A DNA stretch of 64,000 bases, from positions 1-64,000 of the forward strand of contig DAIDHP010000004.1 in NCBI GenBank assembly GCA_027459625.1. The letters are read 5' to 3'. This DNA comes from Chthonomonadales bacterium. Lineage in GTDB: Bacteria; Armatimonadota; Chthonomonadetes; Chthonomonadales; CAJBBX01. The position numbers and the translations under genes were made by a program. This document shows positions 9,339-17,191 of this stretch, one piece after another. Each line of letters begins with the position of its first letter. Position 1 is the stretch's first letter. Below the pieces are notes generated by a model. That model was not told the origin of the DNA and searched no databases. It was given only the letters and a program-made list of their open reading frames with translations.

Positions 9339-10364
9339 ATGTCTGAATTACGACAGGACCCCGCGACGAAAAGATGGGTGATCATATCCACGGAACGCGC
9401 AAAGCGTCCTCACGACTTTATTCGTAAATCCACAGTGGAAACGGAGCCGGAGCATCGAGATGACTGCCCGTTCTGCACGGGGAATGAACATAACACGCCT
9501 CCGGAACTGTACGCCATTCGAGATGGCACGGCTCCTGACACCCCTGGTTGGAAAGTGAGGGTGATCCCAAATCGCTTTGCGGCTCTCTCATCGTCCACCA
9601 CGCTGAATGTGGAATTTCCGAATATATTCACCACCATTTCGGGCTTTGGCGCTCACGAAGTGATCGTTGAGACGCCCGTACATAATCAAAGCATAGGGAT
9701 GCAACCTTTGGAGCAAGTGGAGAGGGTGATTCAAGCCACGGGGCACCGTATGACCGCCTTGGCGCAGGATCATCGAATACATTTCGTGGCGGTCTTCAGA
9801 AACCATGGACTTTCTGCGGGGACGTCCTTGGCGCATCCCCACTCTCAGATGATCGCCACGCCGATAGTTCCGACCAATGTTCGAGAGGAGATTGAGGAGG
9901 CGAGGAGATTTTACGATGACCGCGTGCAATGCGTCTACTGCAATCTTCTCAAGGAGGAGCTTGCAAAAGGCGAGCGAGTTATTTTCGAAACTGACGATTA
10001 CGCGGTGCTCGTCCCATTCGCCTCTCGTTATCCTTTTGAAATGATGATTCTGCCAAAGGAGCATGGCGCCTCTTTTCTCATGGATAGCAATGGAAATCGA
10101 CTGAAGTCGCTTGCGTTTGTGCTTAAGAGCGCTCTGCATCTGTTAAATGTGGCGGCGAATAATCCGGATTATAATTTAGTTTTACACAACGCGCCCACAC
10201 GCGATCGTTGCATGGATTATTTCCATTGGCATATCGAAATTCTGCCGAGAATGACTACTGCTGCGGGATTTGAATTGGGTACGGGAATATACATCACCAC
10301 CGCAATACCGGAGCAAACTGCGGAGTATTTGAGAGATAGTTACAATAAATTGAAAGAGGAGTGA
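9339..10364 (+). CDS. galT: Galactose-1-phosphate uridylyltransferase
   Basis: The Leloir-pathway enzyme exchanging UMP between UDP-glucose and galactose-1-phosphate. It is 341 residues, near the usual length. The N-terminus has the family opening LRQDPATKRWVIIS, followed by the zinc pair CPFC. The active-site motif is AHPHSQMIATP, where the second histidine of HPH carries the uridylyl group, and a second half motif HWHIEILPR lies near the C-terminus. GGGGGAGGAAATA precedes the ATG. The downstream zinc-ribbon gene begins 10 bases after the stop, so the two are probably cotranscribed. Adenylyl-transferring relatives of GalT share the fold, so UDP-glucose specificity is inferred. Confidence 0.92.
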   Translation: MSELRQDPATKRWVIISTERAKRPHDFIRKSTVETEPEHRDDCPFCTGNEHNTPPELYAIRDGTAPDTPGWKVRVIPNRFAALSSSTTLNVEFPNIFTTISGFGAHEVIVETPVHNQSIGMQPLEQVERVIQATGHRMTALAQDHRIHFVAVFRNHGLSAGTSLAHPHSQMIATPIVPTNVREEIEEARRFYDDRVQCVYCNLLKEELAKGERVIFETDDYAVLVPFASRYPFEMMILPKEHGASFLMDSNGNRLKSLAFVLKSALHLLNVAANNPDYNLVLHNAPTRDRCMDYFHWHIEILPRMTTAAGFELGTGIYITTAIPEQTAEYLRDSYNKLKEE

Positions 10365-10374
10365 AGGATCGGAC

Positions 10375-10740
10375 ATGCCGATATTTGAATTCATGTGCGA
10401 AGATTGCCATCGAAAATTCAGCGTGCTGGTTGGAGTTGTATCGAATTCACGCCAACCGGCTTGCCCCAAGTGTGGAGGCTCAAATCTCTCCAAACTGATA
10501 TCCCGTTTTTCGCGTTTGCGATCCGAAGAGGATAAACTGGAAAGCCTGGCGGACGAATCCTTGATAGGGGACATCGAAAATGATCCCAAGGCGATGCGCA
10601 AATGGGTGCGCGAAATGGGCAAAGCAATGGATGAGGATATGGGTGACGATTTGGAGGCTGCTCTGGAGGAGGAGATGTCCGGAGTAGCCTCGGAATCCAC
10701 CGGTGATGGTGTCGGCGGGGGGGCGGATTTAGCCGATTGA
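10375..10740 (+). CDS. FmdB-type zinc ribbon protein
   Basis: A 121-residue protein starting MPIFEFMCEDCHRKF, the typical FmdB/zinc-ribbon opening, with the second cysteine pair CPKCGG about 25 residues later. The C-terminal half is acidic and helical (EEDKLESLADES, DDLEAALEEEM), unlike the basic tails of many relatives. The family is called regulatory, but its molecular role is not established. It sits directly behind galT and before the TIM-barrel gene. Confidence 0.8.
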   Translation: MPIFEFMCEDCHRKFSVLVGVVSNSRQPACPKCGGSNLSKLISRFSRLRSEEDKLESLADESLIGDIENDPKAMRKWVREMGKAMDEDMGDDLEAALEEEMSGVASESTGDGVGGGADLAD

Positions 10741-10784
10741 CAAGGGATGGAATGTCAATCAACTCCATTTTGAGGAAATAACAT

Positions 10785-11624
10785 ATGCAGACTGCAATTT
10801 GTTCTTTTAGCTTTCACCGTCTGTTTGCGGCCGGGAAACAGGATATGTTTCAGTACATTCAGACGTGCAAGGAACTTGGGTGCACTCAGCTTGATCCTTG
10901 GAACGCATTTTTATCCGAGATTAAGAGCGGAGATGAGGTTTTGCACGCAGGACATAACCCTTCCGAATCACAACATCTCACGGCGGCGGGAGAAGGATAT
11001 ATCGACAAGGTCAAAGCTGCGGCAGATGCCGCCGGATTGCCTTTTGGCTGCATCGCCGTGGATGGCGCTCACATTTACGAACCCACTCTCGAAGCCAGGA
11101 TGGAGAATAGGCGAAGAGCCTATCTCTGGCTGGATATTTGTCATAGGCTTGGCGCGATACAGATGCGGGTGGATGCAGGCGGTCCGGTGGAGATGCCTTC
11201 GGATGTTTTCACGATCATCGTGGATGGATACACCGACATCGTTCGAAGAGCCTCGGATTTGGGCGTGCAAATCCTCATAGAAAATCACTGGGGACCTTCC
11301 GTCCTGCCGGATAATGTGATAAAGTTAGTGGAAGCCATTCCAGGTCTGGGCCTTTTGTATGATACGCATAACTGGAGGGAGGATGTTCGCGATGAGGGAC
11401 GAAAACGATGCGCTCAATACGCTGCGGCAACTCATGTGAAAACCTTCGATTGGGATGAGAAGGGGAACCCGATTTCCGATCGTCCTGACGAGGCGATAAA
11501 GTGTCTTCTTGATGCGAATTACAAAGGATGCTGGGGGGTTGAATCCTGCCCGCCTAACGGAAACGAGATTGAAGGGGCGAGAAACACCCTCAATCTTATT
11601 CATCGCATGGTTGATATGGCGTAA
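10785..11624 (+). CDS. Sugar phosphate isomerase/epimerase family TIM barrel
   Basis: A 279-residue xylose-isomerase-like TIM barrel (AP endonuclease 2 superfamily). The metal site typical of the family is visible as LIENHWG (Glu), YDTHNW (Asp and His), HVKTFDWDEKG (His) and GVESCPP (Glu) at the barrel ends. Such enzymes isomerise, epimerise or dehydrate keto sugars and often work with Gfo/Idh oxidoreductases, of which this window has three, though none is adjacent. GAGGAAATAAC precedes the ATG. The exact substrate is unknown. Confidence 0.85.
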   Translation: MQTAICSFSFHRLFAAGKQDMFQYIQTCKELGCTQLDPWNAFLSEIKSGDEVLHAGHNPSESQHLTAAGEGYIDKVKAAADAAGLPFGCIAVDGAHIYEPTLEARMENRRRAYLWLDICHRLGAIQMRVDAGGPVEMPSDVFTIIVDGYTDIVRRASDLGVQILIENHWGPSVLPDNVIKLVEAIPGLGLLYDTHNWREDVRDEGRKRCAQYAAATHVKTFDWDEKGNPISDRPDEAIKCLLDANYKGCWGVESCPPNGNEIEGARNTLNLIHRMVDMA

Positions 11625-11734
11625 AATATTTCGAGGTGAGAGATCGGATCGCCTCGGATTTCGGGATCAATTACGTCTTGATAGGATTTGTTCAAACATG
11701 CAGCCATTCATCCGTATATGGTTGCATGTCGGTT

Positions 11735-11944
11735 TTATTGGGAGATGACTTTTTTAAATATGCAGTTATACTCATAGGTTACCGGGCATTGTATCCAAAC
11801 CAATTCCCATCCATTGCTTCCTTCCTCCTTCAAAATCTCCTCAAAGGCCGTATTATTGCGAGCATGGAAAGATTTAATTTGGTAATCCCATCGGATTTCC
11901 GCTTTCTCAGGGGATGGAGTACTCTTCGTCACTTCTTCCAGCAT
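11735..11944 (-). CDS. DUF4177-like small protein
   Basis: 69 residues starting MLEEVTKST, chosen because AAGGAGACGCTC precedes the ATG at 11944; the longer frame upstream lacks a site. The core WDYQIKSFHARNN, then LKEEGSNGWELVWI, ends in FKK, which matches the DUF4177 pattern (strand, helix, GWELV strand, final strand). Function unknown; probably cytoplasmic and a single-gene unit. Confidence 0.65.
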   Translation of the reverse strand: MLEEVTKSTPSPEKAEIRWDYQIKSFHARNNTAFEEILKEEGSNGWELVWIQCPVTYEYNCIFKKVISQ

Positions 11945-12268
11945 GAGCGTCTCCTTCGTATTTGTCGCCAGAATTTGTGAAATGACACGTCTTTTCGCGC
12001 GTCTGACATAATAATTAGCGATTGTAAGGTTCAAAATGCACGGCGGCGTTGAACCCTAATGCATCCAAAAAAGATGTGGATAGTTTACGCCATATTGACA
12101 CCTATGTATTGAGGTGTTTGAAAACATGCAAATAGGGACTTATATCTCAAATCTTATGCTTGGTGAAATCTCAGAAAACGAATTCACCATTTATATGTAT
12201 TATAAGACGTAAAATACATCGTTTTGTTCCCATTCACTGGTGGTCAGGAACCCTCATGCCGCCTGTAA
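11945..12268. other. Divergent intergenic region before miaA
   Basis: No open frame here is supported. A short inverted repeat (ACACCT at 12098-12103 with AGGTGT at 12112-12117) is present, but too weak to name. The miaA promoter begins at its right edge. Confidence 0.4.
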
Positions 12269-12297
12269 TTGCATGCATTATGGCTTTGTGCTATACT
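12269..12297 (+). promoter_or_regulatory. Sigma-70 type promoter of miaA
   Basis: TTGCAT (12269-12274) and TATACT (12292-12297) are separated by 17 bases. Transcription would begin about 12304, only a few bases before the miaA ATG, which suggests a leaderless or nearly leaderless mRNA. Confidence 0.6.
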
Positions 12298-12306
12298 TAA
12301 AATCGG

Positions 12307-13251
12307 ATGGATCGTATGGTTTTTACGCGGGATGATGAACGCATTGTGTGCATAGTCGGCCCGACCGCCACTGGCAAAACGGCGGTCGCGGTGGATTTGG
12401 CTCGCGCAATTCACGGGGAGGTGATCAGCGCCGATTCCATGGCGATATATCGTGGAATGGATATAGGCACAGCCAAGCCGACGGTTAGGGAACGATCACT
12501 GGCTAAATTCCATCTTGTGGATGTCGCCGATCCGGAAGAGAGCTTTAATGTGGCTCGATTTAATCAGCTTGCGGAAGAGGCGTATCAACAAATACTGGCC
12601 AATAATGGAAGAACTATATTGGCGGGGGGAACGGGGTTGTACATCCGTGCATTCCTGGAGGGGTTTAACCTAACGGAGACACCCGGAGATCCTATGTTTC
12701 GCCAGACTCTTGTGGATCGCGCGGAGCGTGAAGGCGTAGCCAGCCTTTATGCGGAATTGTGTCGGGTGGATGCCGAAGCAGGGAGACGAATTCATCCTAA
12801 TGACCGTATACGCATTATACGAGCATTGGAAGTTCATCATCGTACGGGCGTACCGATATCCATCCAACACAAAAAGGACATGGAGAACAGAACCCCCAAA
12901 AAGGCTTTGAAGTTCGCACTCAATCTTGACCGTGAGACATTGTACTCCAGAATCAACGAGCGGGTGCAGAGGATGATTGCCGATGGTTTGGAGCTCGAGG
13001 TGCGTTCCTTGCTTGAATGTGGCGTGCCGACGAATTCACAATCAATGCGAAGCCTTGGTTACAAGGAGATGGCAAGTTATATCCGAGGGGAAATTGATCA
13101 CCCTTCAGCCGTGGAATTGATAAAGAGAAACACAAGGACATTCGCGAAACGGCAACTGGTGTGGTTTCGTGCGGATGCGGACCTGATTTGGCTTGAAGTA
13201 AAGGATATGGAATCCTATCAGGTGGCGCGGATGATTTTGTCTCATTTATAA
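12307..13251 (+). CDS. miaA: tRNA dimethylallyltransferase
   Basis: Adds a dimethylallyl group to N6 of adenosine 37 in tRNAs reading UNN codons. It has 314 residues, a normal length. The P-loop is VGPTATGKTAVAVDLA, followed by ISADSMAIYRGMDIGTAKP (DSxQ-like segment with Met in place of Gln), HLVDVADPEESFN, the GGTGLYIRA motif and NDRIRIIRALEV. No ribosome binding site precedes the ATG, in line with the close promoter. Hfq follows, as in many bacteria, but here with its own promoter. Confidence 0.95.
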   Translation: MDRMVFTRDDERIVCIVGPTATGKTAVAVDLARAIHGEVISADSMAIYRGMDIGTAKPTVRERSLAKFHLVDVADPEESFNVARFNQLAEEAYQQILANNGRTILAGGTGLYIRAFLEGFNLTETPGDPMFRQTLVDRAEREGVASLYAELCRVDAEAGRRIHPNDRIRIIRALEVHHRTGVPISIQHKKDMENRTPKKALKFALNLDRETLYSRINERVQRMIADGLELEVRSLLECGVPTNSQSMRSLGYKEMASYIRGEIDHPSAVELIKRNTRTFAKRQLVWFRADADLIWLEVKDMESYQVARMILSHL

Positions 13252-13290
13252 AAGTAGTCGCAAGGTTCAGCCGCGAACAGGGGATGGTCG

Positions 13291-13320
13291 TTGACCTTTC
13301 CGATTACTCATGCGTATGAT
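13291..13320 (+). promoter_or_regulatory. Probable hfq promoter
   Basis: TTGACC (13291-13296) and TATGAT (13315-13320) are separated by 18 bases, giving a start near 13327 and a leader of about 57 bases before the hfq ATG. Confidence 0.5.
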
Positions 13321-13383
13321 ACATGGCGGCAACCTGTTTGTTCTTTTTTGTATTTTATCTTTGTGGGAGGTCAGCATTTAATT

Positions 13384-13701
13384 ATGAATAAGCCACAACT
13401 CAATCTGCAGGACATCTTTCTCAACCAAGTTCGCAAGGAAAACATCGGCGTTACCATCTATCTTATGGGAGGCGTTCAATTACGGGGTGTCGTGCGTGGT
13501 TTTGACGCCTTTACCATCTTGTTGGATTCAGTGGGGCGTCCCACCCAGTTGGTGTACAAACACGCTGTCACTTCAATTGTCCCTACCCGACCCGTATCCA
13601 ATTTTTACGTGGAGGCTCACAGAGAAGCCCAATCCCAGGAGAGAGGGGCTATCCCTCAGAGAGTTGGCGTAGGGGCGGATGAAACGTTAGTTCAGGAATA
13701 G
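13384..13701 (+). CDS. hfq: RNA chaperone Hfq
   Basis: The Sm-like ring protein that pairs small RNAs with mRNAs. The ATG at 13384 gives 105 residues and an exact family start ([12 protein letters not shown]). Sm1 is [21 protein letters not shown] and is followed by TILLDS; Sm2 is [13 protein letters not shown], with the YKHA residues that bind poly-U in the proximal pocket. The tail beyond residue about 75 is long, polar and probably disordered. The extra upstream frame from 13291 overlaps the promoter and was rejected. GGGAGG lies somewhat far upstream of the ATG. Confidence 0.93.
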   Translation: MNKPQLNLQDIFLNQVRKENIGVTIYLMGGVQLRGVVRGFDAFTILLDSVGRPTQLVYKHAVTSIVPTRPVSNFYVEAHREAQSQERGAIPQRVGVGADETLVQE

Positions 13702-13904
13702 AAACTCTGCAAAACGAGTAATCGCTTGAGACATTCAATATATGATGAAATATGCGGTATCGAGCGTCGTAGAGCTATCGGATATTCAACCTTCGCCTTG
13801 AGCGTTTTCTATTCTCCAAATAAAAAAATAACCTCCGTTGCGGATTACACCCATTAATTTCGTGACGGGGGTTCGTTTCGTGTCTGATAAGAAGGAGTTA
13901 GATA

Positions 13905-14747
13905 TTGTTATTTACGAAAATGCAGGGAATCGGCAACGATTTTATTGTTGTGAATTGTCTGAATGACCCTCTTTTTGAAGATCGTTTGACGGAGATCAGC
14001 ATTAAGGTGAATGATCGTAAATTCGGCATCGGGGGGGATGGGTTGATCCTGGTACTTCCCTCGCGAATGGCGGATTTCCGTATGAGAATGTTCAACCCTG
14101 ATGGAAGCGAAGCGGAAATGTGCGGGAACGGAATTAGATGCTTCGCCAAATACGTGTATGACAGAAAGCTGGTATCCGATTCCCAGGTCAAGGTGGAAAC
14201 CCTCGCCGGCGTGAAGATGCTGAAGCTGATAACTCGTAGCGGGAAAGTGGAAAATGTGCGCGTGGATATGGGACAGCCTCGCCTTCGTCGCTCGGAAATA
14301 CCCATGCGAGGCGAGGATACGGAAAAGGTTGTGGGGGAACCCTTAAAGGCGGACGGGAAGAGGTATGAGATCACCGCCGTTTCCATGGGGAACCCGCATG
14401 TGGTTATTTTCGAGGACAATATCGACGCTTTCGATTTAGCGCGGGTGGGGCCGCAGATCGAAAATCATAAATCTTTTCCCCAGCGCACAAACCTTCAAGT
14501 GGTGAAGGTCTGCTCCAATTCCGAGATTATACTGCGCACATGGGAGCGCGGGGCTGGCGTGACTCTCGCTTGCGGTACGGGCGCGTGCGCGGCGGTGGTG
14601 GCGTCCGCATTGAATGGAAAAACGGTTAAACGCGTCAACGTTCATCTTCCGGGGGGTGACCTTTTGGTTGAATGGATGGGGGATAACCGAGTGATGATGA
14701 CAGGTGCGGCGGAGGAGGTTTTCGAAGGCGAGATTCCCCTTGAATAA
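13905..14747 (+). CDS. dapF: Diaminopimelate epimerase
   Basis: Converts LL- to meso-diaminopimelate for lysine and peptidoglycan. It is 280 residues, the usual size. The two catalytic cysteines are in EMCGNGIRCFAKYV and TLACGTGACAAVVAS, and the N-terminus MLFTKMQGIGNDFIVV is diagnostic. The start codon is TTG, with AAGGAG seven bases upstream. The gene is closed by the terminator hairpin shared with the converging lysine-rich gene. A loose inverted repeat around 13832-13880 lies upstream of it. Confidence 0.96.
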   Translation: MLFTKMQGIGNDFIVVNCLNDPLFEDRLTEISIKVNDRKFGIGGDGLILVLPSRMADFRMRMFNPDGSEAEMCGNGIRCFAKYVYDRKLVSDSQVKVETLAGVKMLKLITRSGKVENVRVDMGQPRLRRSEIPMRGEDTEKVVGEPLKADGKRYEITAVSMGNPHVVIFEDNIDAFDLARVGPQIENHKSFPQRTNLQVVKVCSNSEIILRTWERGAGVTLACGTGACAAVVASALNGKTVKRVNVHLPGGDLLVEWMGDNRVMMTGAAEEVFEGEIPLE

Positions 14748-14763
14748 TAGCGATTGGAAACAG

Positions 14764-14795
14764 AAAAAAGGTCGGAACGATTAAGTTCCGACCTT
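14764..14795 (-). terminator. Intrinsic terminator of the lysine-rich protein gene
   Basis: AAGGTCGGAAC (14768-14778) and GTTCCGACCTT (14785-14795) form a perfect 11-bp stem with a 6-base loop. Read on the minus strand it is followed by six U residues. It also lies where dapF transcription on the plus strand should end. Confidence 0.85.
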
Positions 14796-14807
14796 AATCA
14801 TTTGAAA

Positions 14808-15185
14808 CTATTTCTTGTCCTTGTGACCCATTTTTTTCGCCATCTTTTTGTGGGAGACGACTTTCTTGGTCCACTTCTTGTGGGAGACTTCCTTTTTTCC
14901 TTTGACCCATTTATGAGAAATCGGTCTCTTCTCGGTAACCCACTTGTACTCGGGTACTCTCTTTTTGCCTTCCTTTTTGTAACCAACGAGTTTGCGGACT
15001 CGAATGGTTCTCTCGGCAACTTCCTTCTTGCTCTTTTTAGCCCACTTGTGAGCCTCGGTCTTTTTGCCTTTGATGGTTCTTACCATCTTTTTGTGCTCAG
15101 GCTTCTTGGCGGCGCTCGCTTTAGACACGCCGAACAGGCTAACCGCGAAAACAAGAGCCAAAATGCTGTAAAGTAACTTCTTCAA
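14808..15185 (-). CDS. Lysine-rich secreted protein with degenerate repeats
   Basis: 125 residues starting with TTG (GGAGGGACATCAGCA upstream). It has a signal peptide (LLYSILALVFAVSLFGVSKASA), then about 100 residues of which roughly a third are lysine. Irregular units of the form SHKWVKGKKEV, SHKKWTKKVV and SHKKMAKKMG repeat along the chain, with histidine or tryptophan flanking lysine pairs. A very basic periplasmic or surface protein could bind polyanions such as teichoic-like polymers, DNA or lipopolysaccharide. No known family is recognised. It is a monocistronic gene with a strong terminator. Confidence 0.75.
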   Translation of the reverse strand: MKKLLYSILALVFAVSLFGVSKASAAKKPEHKKMVRTIKGKKTEAHKWAKKSKKEVAERTIRVRKLVGYKKEGKKRVPEYKWVTEKRPISHKWVKGKKEVSHKKWTKKVVSHKKMAKKMGHKDKK

Positions 15186-15354
15186 TGCTGATGTCCCTCC
15201 GATAGTGAATGTGAAATTGAAATTGTGGTCATTATTTCAACCGGTTGACAGTTAATTTCAATATATGAAGCGAAACTGCAACCCATAAAGTTCCACACGG
15301 AGTTAAATATTTTGACCTTTTCAGGGAATATTTTTTTGTGGGCTGAAATGGAAT

Positions 15355-15957
15355 TCAGGAGTTGGCGGTTTTTGGAGACGCAGGCTCATCGTGAGCCATA
15401 TTCCATTTACGCGTTAAACGCATAAATAGCCAGGCAAGGAATGCTCCAATGATCCATCCACCTAGAACATCGGACGGATAGTGGTAGCCCAGGTAGATGC
15501 GTGTGTACCCTATGAGCGCGGGGATGATGAACCATAGCCATTTTCTTCTGCTTTTGGTGAATTGCCAGCACACCACCGCCAGAGCCATCGTGTTTGCCGC
15601 GTGATTGGACGGGAAGGAGCCAGGTCCGGGACAGTTGCCCACAAGATGGATATCCGGCACCTGCATCGGTCCCCCAGGATACATACGATGACACGGACGG
15701 ATTCTATCAATAGGATGCTTGAGAAGCCGCGTGCAAAAGGAATCGGTAATGCCAATGGCGAGAAGGATGCAGAGCACCCAAGCCTTGCCTCTTCTCGTGC
15801 CTTTCCAAAAGATGGTCGCAACGAACAAAATGACAAGTATTTGAAACCATTTTTGTTGATGCAGAGTGGTGAGGAAGAAAAATAGATGATCGCAAAACGG
15901 ATTGGCGGGATCTCGGTTGAGAAAAATGAAAATGGTGTGTTCTATGTGTTCGGGCAA
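15355..15957 (-). CDS. PAP2 superfamily membrane phosphatase
   Basis: A 200-residue integral membrane phosphatase of the PAP2/undecaprenyl pyrophosphate phosphatase superfamily. The three signature motifs are present in order: KHPIDRIRP (KxxxxxxRP type), FPSNHAANT (PSxH) and TRIYLGYHYPSDV (RxxxxxHxxSD). It probably dephosphorylates a lipid phosphate on the periplasmic side. The start is TTG with AGGAG six bases before it. BcrC-like undecaprenyl pyrophosphatase is one possible role, phosphatidylglycerophosphatase another. Confidence 0.88.
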   Translation of the reverse strand: MPEHIEHTIFIFLNRDPANPFCDHLFFFLTTLHQQKWFQILVILFVATIFWKGTRRGKAWVLCILLAIGITDSFCTRLLKHPIDRIRPCHRMYPGGPMQVPDIHLVGNCPGPGSFPSNHAANTMALAVVCWQFTKSRRKWLWFIIPALIGYTRIYLGYHYPSDVLGGWIIGAFLAWLFMRLTRKWNMAHDEPASPKTANS

Positions 15958-16006
15958 AAGTAACTCCTGTGAAATAGACTGACTGAGGTCGGTGTTTCGG
16001 TGAGCA

Positions 16007-16750
16007 TCAAGAAATAACGAACAGGGAATTGGACAGATTTCCGTTCACTTGGATGTATTCATATGATGTGATAGCCGCGATGCTGCCATCGGCGTTCAAC
16101 ACCTCTATGCGTGTCGGTAACCATAATCCGGGCTTGATCTCCTTGGGTGATTTATAGAGAAAGGTCGCTTTTAACTTGTTACCCGCTCCATACCATTCCT
16201 TCTTTTCTATTAAATTGTTTGAGGTGTTCACCCAGATTTTATAGATCGAATCGGTATCTCCCTTGAAATTAAAATCGAAGATATCAATCTTGAAGCCATT
16301 GTCGGTTTCCGAACTGAGAAATTTACTCTCGATGTTGGTAAGACTGCTCGCCGGCAAGACACCCAAGTCCAACAACGAGTGCTTTTGGCTCATGTCGCTT
16401 GATATGTGATCGGTACGTTTGATGCCAAACATGGGTATTTGATAATATCGGGAATCTCCATTGATGATCATCAATGCGAACTTGTTCTCCATACGCAGTT
16501 TGTCCGGGTCTTTGTAATAGATATCCAGTTTTTTAAGACGATATATGATGGCGAAATCTCGATTGATCTTCTGCAGTTGCTGCTCATTCGCCATGTCCAC
16601 CACCACGCTCGCCTTGAAGTCCGAGATGTTGGATGTTGCGAATTGGTCCAAGGATGGAGTCAAACACGCGACCTTCGCACAACTCTCGCTCTTCGCCCCC
16701 ATCGTCAATAAAGTGAATACAACCGAAAACGCGACAAATAGCTTAGACAT
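16007..16750 (-). CDS. LolA-like secreted protein
   Basis: About 247 residues from the ATG at 16750, which has GAGGAG just upstream; the longer TTG start would overlap that site. A signal peptide (KLFVAFSVVFTLLTMGAKS) is followed by a mainly beta protein. Segments such as IYRLKKLDIYYKDPDKLRME and GLWLPTRIEVLNADGSI resemble outer-membrane lipoprotein-sorting LolA/LolB folds, in which a half barrel holds a lipid. Two cysteines (SCAKVAC) stand just after the signal. It converges on nothing and probably shares no operon. The assignment is to fold only. Confidence 0.55.
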   Translation of the reverse strand: MSKLFVAFSVVFTLLTMGAKSESCAKVACLTPSLDQFATSNISDFKASVVVDMANEQQLQKINRDFAIIYRLKKLDIYYKDPDKLRMENKFALMIINGDSRYYQIPMFGIKRTDHISSDMSQKHSLLDLGVLPASSLTNIESKFLSSETDNGFKIDIFDFNFKGDTDSIYKIWVNTSNNLIEKKEWYGAGNKLKATFLYKSPKEIKPGLWLPTRIEVLNADGSIAAITSYEYIQVNGNLSNSLFVIS

Positions 16751-16876
16751 ACCACTCCTCAACTTTATCCCTTTATTGCAGTATATCCCAAAGTGAATAT
16801 GGTTTCAACTCTATTTCCGTATTCGTTTACGGGGTGTGAAAATAAAATGAGCGGAAAGAGACGATGAGCCAGCATG

Positions 16877-16909
16877 AAAAAAGAGGACGCAGGAATGATT
16901 CCGCGTCCT
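16877..16909 (-). terminator. Terminator of the DUF2892/efflux unit
   Basis: AGGACGC (16884-16890) pairs with GCGTCCT (16903-16909), continued by GGAAT with ATTCC after one unpaired A. Six A residues at 16877-16882 give a U tract on the minus strand. Confidence 0.75.
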
Positions 16910-16920
16910 TCATAGCTTCC

Positions 16921-17115
16921 TTAAGAGCAGGGAGGCACTCCCATTCTCTCCAACGCCCACTTCACCGGGCACCAGTTTGTGAAACCGGATTGCAGCAGGT
17001 TTACTCCGACAAAGGCGGTGAAGGCGAACCACCAAGGGTTAACTGTTAATCCCAAGGTAATGGAAATCAGCACCGCGACGCCTGCGACCAGTCGTAACCA
17101 TTTTTCAATATTCAT
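16921..17115 (-). CDS. DUF2892 (YgaP-type) small inner membrane protein
   Basis: 64 residues from the ATG at 17115 (GGAGCCAATC upstream). The sequence MNIEKWLRLVAGVAVLIS, a second hydrophobic stretch, then GFTNWCPVKWALERMGV is the DUF2892 pattern, including the conserved N-x-CP motif. In YgaP this membrane part is fused to a rhodanese domain; here it stands alone. It ends the minus-strand run ArsR, adaptor, RND pump, DUF2892, a neighbourhood often seen with sulfur-stress genes. Confidence 0.82.
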   Translation of the reverse strand: MNIEKWLRLVAGVAVLISITLGLTVNPWWFAFTAFVGVNLLQSGFTNWCPVKWALERMGVPPCS

Positions 17116-17141
17116 GATTGGCTCCTTATTCATGGATTATT

Positions 17142-17182
17142 CGTCACCCTGGCAAGACGCGAGGTCTTGCCAGGGGGTGACG
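17142..17182 (-). repeat. Long hairpin between the RND gene and DUF2892
   Basis: CGTCACCCTGGCAAGAC (17142-17158) pairs with the segment 17164-17182, leaving two extra G as a bulge, with a 5-base loop. There is no U tract on either strand, so it more likely stabilises or processes the mRNA between the pump and DUF2892 cistrons than terminates it. Confidence 0.55.
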
Positions 17183-17191
17183 ATTGCACTA

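Noticed and set aside
13291-13383. N-terminal extension of Hfq
   Set aside because: The extra frame coincides with the TTGACC/TATGAT promoter, and the ATG at 13384 gives the exact family start.
17142-17182. Intrinsic terminator after the RND gene
   Set aside because: The hairpin is strong, but neither strand has a U tract; listed as a structural repeat instead.
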